Shown: positions 59,827 to 64,000 of the stretch, one piece after another
How positions within the stretch are numbered: position 1 is the first letter of the stretch
Layout: each line of letters starts with the position of its first letter
Assembly (NCBI GenBank): GCA_004557245.1
Contig: SFEL01000010.1
Span: forward strand, 1-64,000
DNA: 64,000 bases
Source: Clostridiales bacterium
Lineage (GTDB): Bacteria; Bacillota; Clostridia; Christensenellales; CAG-138
Direction of reading: 5' to 3'
Notes under the pieces: generated by a model
Database searches by the model: none
What the model was told of the DNA's origin: nothing
The model's input: only the letters and a program-made list of their open reading frames with translations
Translations under genes and position numbers: made by a program

Positions 59827-62800
59827 ATGAAATTCAAGAGCTTTAATCGCGTGCTTGCTGCTTTGCTGATGCTTACGATGCTTGCCGGTCAGGTGCTTAT
59901 GAGCACTGCCATGGCCTTAAATGAGGAGCCGGGCATAGTGATACTGGATGAATCCGATCTGCTGGAGGCGGAGCCAACCCCCACCCCCACGCCCGGGCCC
60001 CAGGAAGAATGGCAGGAGGACGGGGCAGTACATGAAGGAATAGATAAGGCCGAGAGCACGCCCGAGGTAATAAACGAAGAGTATATTATTTCCGAGCAAA
60101 CGCCCGCGCCTGCGTCGTCTGCGGGCATTGCGGCGCTGCCAGAAGGGGCGGATGAACCAGCCAAAACGTCTGAAGTAGCGTCCGAAGGCGAGGAAGATGG
60201 AATAATACTGCTGGGCGATGAGCCACTGGCTGACGGAGACGGGGGCCTGTCGGTGTTGGTAACTTCCAGCCAGACCACGGTACAGGACGGAGAAGAGTAT
60301 AAGTTTACAGTGGTGGTAAGGGATGACGACCTTACCACCCTTCCAAACATAATAGAGGGGGAGACCCTTACCATAGAGTTGCCGGAGTTTCTTGAGATCA
60401 GGGATTTTCCGAATGTGCTGCGCCAGTATTTTGAATGGCCGCCATACTACGACCAGGAGAGCCACAGTGTAACGCTCACCTTTAAGGAAATAGCCGAGGG
60501 AATGCAGAACCTGAACATGTCGTTCACCCTTACCGCCATCGTAAACACCATAGGCTATGACGGGGACGGCAAGGACGAGATAAAGGTTGGCCTGGGTAAC
60601 GTGGAGACGGCAACAGCCAGTACCGAGGTAGGGGTAGATACCGGAACGGGAGAAACAGAGGAAAAGCCGTATCTGAAGAAGAATATATGGAGCAACGTCA
60701 AACAGATGGGGACAGACTTCGTAATGAACGATCCTGAAAAGCCCATAGGCTACTCTGCCGGCTTCGGCGTAAAATGCGATTATAATTCAAATGTAACCTT
60801 CCGGGATGACCTGAGCGGAGGCCACCTCGCCCTTTGCAGCGTGACCGGAGATACAAACGCGCCCCTTGGAAGCTGCATAACAAAGGTGACTATCGGCGGG
60901 AAGGTCGTGACCCCGGCTGACCCGACAGGCGAAACACTTGTGTTCAACGACCAAAGGCTGGGTGTTATCACGATAAGCAGGGACGGCACCGGTTTTAAGG
61001 CCGTAGTCACAAGGGAAACGGCTGCTGAAAATACGGAACTCGTGAATGTGCAACTGAGATATTTTGCCGTTGTGGTGGGCGATGCCAACAGCGTGACAAA
61101 CGCCGTATCCCTCAGTATAGATGGTAAATCGGAATTTCATGATGAAAAGACCATACTGCGGTATGAAACTCATGGTGCGGTGGTTTCTAAAAAAGTGCTG
61201 TACAACGGTGAGGAGGTGACCGCAGTAGACCTTACAGAAGAGGATACCGTTGATTTCCGGATAAAGATAAACCAGTATGGCGAAGGCAGCGTATACAAGG
61301 ACGGGGAAAATATAACCTGGGACGACCTGAAGCCGTGCTTTGAGTTCGTCGGAAGCGAGCCTATAACCGGCCCATTCAAGATAGAGGCCAATGGGCAACG
61401 GCTTAATATCGTGAAGGTGGGGAACGATGCGATACCGGCCGGCGAATACAATATCGATTTCACAGTAAAAATAGACAAAAATTTGCTTAAATACGGCGAG
61501 GAGAGCATGAATACCGTAGGCAATACAGTTGTCATTCGTCGTAAGGCCAAGCTTACAATAGATAAGACCTGGGATGGCGACAACGCCATTGCCATTGAGG
61601 AAGGCGCCGTGTTCGTCCTGTTGGACGGGGATAAAGTCATAGCCAGTGCGGAGAGCAAGAGGAACGGTACAGTTACGCTCTATATAAAAGCGGACGACCT
61701 CAGATCGGGGCAGCATACGTATATTCTTAAAGAGACCGTGGATGAAAAAAGCGGGTACAGCTCCGTCAGGGACAAAGAAGTGGTAATAACCAAGGCGGAT
61801 AATGATATTATTATAAATTCCATTGACGGGTGGGATTATAACTCTGGCGAAGCGCGGGTATCCATAACAAATACGCCGGATTCGGGGCTGGGCACGGTCA
61901 GCTTCAGAAAGCTAGGCGAAGGGGACGAGCCTTTGCAGGGCGGCACATTCCAGCTCTGGAAGGAAAACGAAGGCAGCGATGATGAGTGGATCGCGGATTT
62001 TTCTACTGTAAACGGAAGCTGGAGCAAAGAAGGCCTTGAATACGGCACATATTACGTTAAGGAGATCTCAGCCCCTCCGGGATATATCCTTACCAGCCAG
62101 CCGTCTGAGAAGGTTACGATAAAAAAGACCGATACCCACGAGACCATTACCATGACCAACGAGAAGTATACCGTGGGCAGCATAACCATAAAGAAGGAAG
62201 ATGAAGACGGCAACCCGCTGGCGGGCGCGGAGTTTACGCTGCTACCCGTAGGGGTCAAGAAAACCACCGGGGAGAATGGCGAGGCGATATTCGATGGGCT
62301 TACAGAGGGGACATATACCATAACCGAAACCGAGGCGCCCACCGGCTACGGCAAGCTTGAAGGATATGTAACTGTAAATATAGAGGCAAACGGGACGGCG
62401 AATGTCGCGGGGGCAGTTCCGGATAACCTCAATTTTAATGGAAAGAGCGTTATCCTAACATGGAAAAATACGCGAACACAGGGCAGCATCAGCATAACCA
62501 AGACCGGCAGCGAAGGCAAGCCGCTGCAGGGCGCAGTGTTCGGGCTTTATAATGACGCTGCCGCCGCCGAAAAGCCGATTGATATTCAGCAGACCGACAA
62601 AAACGGCAAGGCGCTGTTTGCAGATCTGGCGGCCGGAACGTATTATGTTAAGGAAATTACTGCGCCCAATGGGTATGCGCTGAGCGATGAAGTTCACACT
62701 TTCATTATAGGTAACGGTGAAAACGCTGCGTGGGATTGCGGAAAAACAATAACAAATCAACTGAAAAAGTACACGCTCAAACTGACGAAGAAGGGCGACG

Positions 62801-64000
62801 ATGGGAAATTGCTCGCGGGCGTTGAGTTTGCCATCAGCGGCACTGGCGTGGATCCTATGACGGCTGAAAGCGGGAAGGAAGGTGTGGTGACATTTACAGG
62901 GCTTGCGTTTGGAGAGTATACAATTACCGAGGTCGAAGCACCGCAGGGGTATGTTAAGGCAGCCCCGATAAAGGTGACGATTGACGGTTCTGATAGTGCG
63001 GAGAGAGTTATACAACTTGAACCCATAGAAAACAAACATACCAAGCTTATCGTCACAAAGTTTGCCGAAGACGGAAATACAGAGCTTCCCGGCGCGGAGT
63101 TTATAATCAGGAACGCCGAGGGGAAGTATGTAACGGCCGACGGAAATAAGTTCAGCTCATTTGTGGGCGCTAAAGAAAATGCAACAATCTTTACCACGGG
63201 CGAGGACGGCAACTTTGCCCTCGAATACCTGCCCTTGGGCGAATATGTGCTGGAGGAGGTTAAAGCGCCGGATGGGTATCTGACGATAAGCGACCCTGAA
63301 AATTTTACGATCGAAAATGAGTCAACGGCTGTACGCGTAGGAAATACCCGTATCAAGGCCGATTTGAAAATAATCAAGACTGACGAAAACGGCAAGCTGC
63401 TGGAAGGAATAAAGTTTACTTTGAAAAACAGCGCAGGCGGGTTTGTTACGGCGAGCGGCAGCAACGGCAGGTATACCTATACCGGCCTTGCGGGTACCGG
63501 CACCGAGTTCATTACAGATGAACGTGGCGAGATACTCATTAGCGGGCTGCTCTGGGGCACATATTATCTCAGTGAAACAGACGTCCCCAAGGGAATAGTG
63601 GGCATAAAAGACAAAATGGTTACGGTGGACGCCGACAGTCATAACCAGACGATAGAGCTGAAGCTTGAAAACAGGAGCGAAAAGGGAAATATAGAGTTCA
63701 AGAAAACCGACGGCGCGGGCAATGGCCTTTCGGGCGCGGTGTTCAAGCTGAAGCTTGTAGAGGGAAGCGGTACGGCGTATTCTATCCATAAACAGATGTA
63801 TGCCATTTCCGACGATAAGGGGCGGGTCAGCTTTGAGGACGTGCCGTATGGCGTGTATGAGCTTACGGAGGTAATAGCGCCGGAGGGCTATGTGCGCAGC
63901 AACGACACGTATTATGTGAGCATCGGCGGCGCTGTGGCGGAAGGCAAAAACATAGGCAGCGTTCCGGCTATATGGGCCAATCCCCGGACGGAGAAGGAGT
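59827..64000 (+). CDS. Large SpaA-repeat surface adhesin/pilin (3' truncated by window)
   Basis: At least 1391 residues with no stop before the window end. Signal peptide to about residue 30 (ending STAMA), an acidic Pro/Thr-rich N-terminus (EAEPTPTPTPGPQEE), an adhesin-like beta region (about 130-570), then at least eight SpaA/Cna-B-type modules. Each has the pattern K-x-D-x-x-G-x-x-L-x-G-A-x-F ... G-x-Y-x-x-x-E-x-x-A-P-x-G-Y, for example EDGNPLAGAEFTLL, EGKPLQGAVFGLY and DGAGNGLSGAVFKLK. Such modules form internal isopeptide bonds. The sorting signal, if any, lies beyond 64000. It is fourth in the broken-surface/sigma-like/sortase/adhesin series and is the expected substrate of the sortase. 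Confidence 0.9.
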   Translation, partial: MKFKSFNRVLAALLMLTMLAGQVLMSTAMALNEEPGIVILDESDLLEAEPTPTPTPGPQEEWQEDGAVHEGIDKAESTPEVINEEYIISEQTPAPASSAGIAALPEGADEPAKTSEVASEGEEDGIILLGDEPLADGDGGLSVLVTSSQTTVQDGEEYKFTVVVRDDDLTTLPNIIEGETLTIELPEFLEIRDFPNVLRQYFEWPPYYDQESHSVTLTFKEIAEGMQNLNMSFTLTAIVNTIGYDGDGKDEIKVGLGNVETATASTEVGVDTGTGETEEKPYLKKNIWSNVKQMGTDFVMNDPEKPIGYSAGFGVKCDYNSNVTFRDDLSGGHLALCSVTGDTNAPLGSCITKVTIGGKVVTPADPTGETLVFNDQRLGVITISRDGTGFKAVVTRETAAENTELVNVQLRYFAVVVGDANSVTNAVSLSIDGKSEFHDEKTILRYETHGAVVSKKVLYNGEEVTAVDLTEEDTVDFRIKINQYGEGSVYKDGENITWDDLKPCFEFVGSEPITGPFKIEANGQRLNIVKVGNDAIPAGEYNIDFTVKIDKNLLKYGEESMNTVGNTVVIRRKAKLTIDKTWDGDNAIAIEEGAVFVLLDGDKVIASAESKRNGTVTLYIKADDLRSGQHTYILKETVDEKSGYSSVRDKEVVITKADNDIIINSIDGWDYNSGEARVSITNTPDSGLGTVSFRKLGEGDEPLQGGTFQLWKENEGSDDEWIADFSTVNGSWSKEGLEYGTYYVKEISAPPGYILTSQPSEKVTIKKTDTHETITMTNEKYTVGSITIKKEDEDGNPLAGAEFTLLPVGVKKTTGENGEAIFDGLTEGTYTITETEAPTGYGKLEGYVTVNIEANGTANVAGAVPDNLNFNGKSVILTWKNTRTQGSISITKTGSEGKPLQGAVFGLYNDAAAAEKPIDIQQTDKNGKALFADLAAGTYYVKEITAPNGYALSDEVHTFIIGNGENAAWDCGKTITNQLKKYTLKLTKKGDDGKLLAGVEFAISGTGVDPMTAESGKEGVVTFTGLAFGEYTITEVEAPQGYVKAAPIKVTIDGSDSAERVIQLEPIENKHTKLIVTKFAEDGNTELPGAEFIIRNAEGKYVTADGNKFSSFVGAKENATIFTTGEDGNFALEYLPLGEYVLEEVKAPDGYLTISDPENFTIENESTAVRVGNTRIKADLKIIKTDENGKLLEGIKFTLKNSAGGFVTASGSNGRYTYTGLAGTGTEFITDERGEILISGLLWGTYYLSETDVPKGIVGIKDKMVTVDADSHNQTIELKLENRSEKGNIEFKKTDGAGNGLSGAVFKLKLVEGSGTAYSIHKQMYAISDDKGRVSFEDVPYGVYELTEVIAPEGYVRSNDTYYVSIGGAVAEGKNIGSVPAIWANPRTEKE

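Overview
The window looks like chromosomal DNA from an anaerobic, spore-lineage Bacillota, most likely a gut-type Clostridia. The main evidence is a SpoVT homologue, a selenoprotein glycine reductase operon behind a tandem glycine riboswitch, an [FeFe] hydrogenase, selenium-dependent purine hydroxylase genes, BMP-type ABC transport and a sortase/SpaA surface locus. I cannot name a genus. No phage, CRISPR array or complete transposon is visible. There are small mobile-like repeats: an inverted-repeat-bounded DUF559 gene and a MITE-like element.

Layout. 1-3.1 kb: DUF559 cassette, membrane-anchored HTH protein, ClC channel and a small membrane protein. 3.1-6.7 kb: [FeFe] hydrogenase with a NuoF/GltD-fused flavoprotein. 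7-8.2 kb: SfsA and a membrane protein carrying an OadB-like leader. 8.5-17 kb: glycine riboswitch then grdX-grdE-grdB, trxB-trxA-grdA, grdC-grdD and a small unknown. grdB and grdA are read through in-frame UGA codons as selenoproteins. 17-20 kb: CDP-alcohol phosphotransferase, M32 carboxypeptidase and a DUF3841-like protein. 20-29.4 kb: MITE, spoVT, a YheO-like regulator, then ssnA-ygfK-xanthine dehydrogenase-ferredoxin. 29.5-34.6 kb: trkA-trkH, pssA and an amino-acid permease. 35-36.5 kb: a racemase and two tRNA-Met genes. 36.8-46.4 kb: an ABC importer operon facing a divergent HAD phosphatase/binding protein/histidine kinase/AraC regulator operon. 46.5-52.2 kb: a four-gene redox operon ending in its own GntR regulator. 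52.4-57.2 kb: a BMP/nucleoside-type ABC transporter. 57.4-64 kb: a broken proline-threonine-rich surface gene, a sigma-like membrane protein, a sortase and a large SpaA-repeat adhesin that runs off the end.

How it fits together. Purine hydroxylation (XDH, YgfK, SsnA, ferredoxin) and glycine reduction (Grd) both depend on selenium and fit a lifestyle in which purines or amino acids are fermented and glycine is the electron acceptor. The hydrogenase-flavoprotein pair can dispose of or recycle reductant. The sensor operon at 42-46 kb probably controls the facing transporter. The phosphatase suggests that the substrate is an organophosphate rather than iron, but this is inference.

The strongest regulatory readings are the glycine riboswitch, whose P1 strand is shared with a terminator; a precisely duplicated sigma-70 promoter before trxB; and two similar palindromes, one at the promoter of the redox operon and one at the promoter of its GntR gene.
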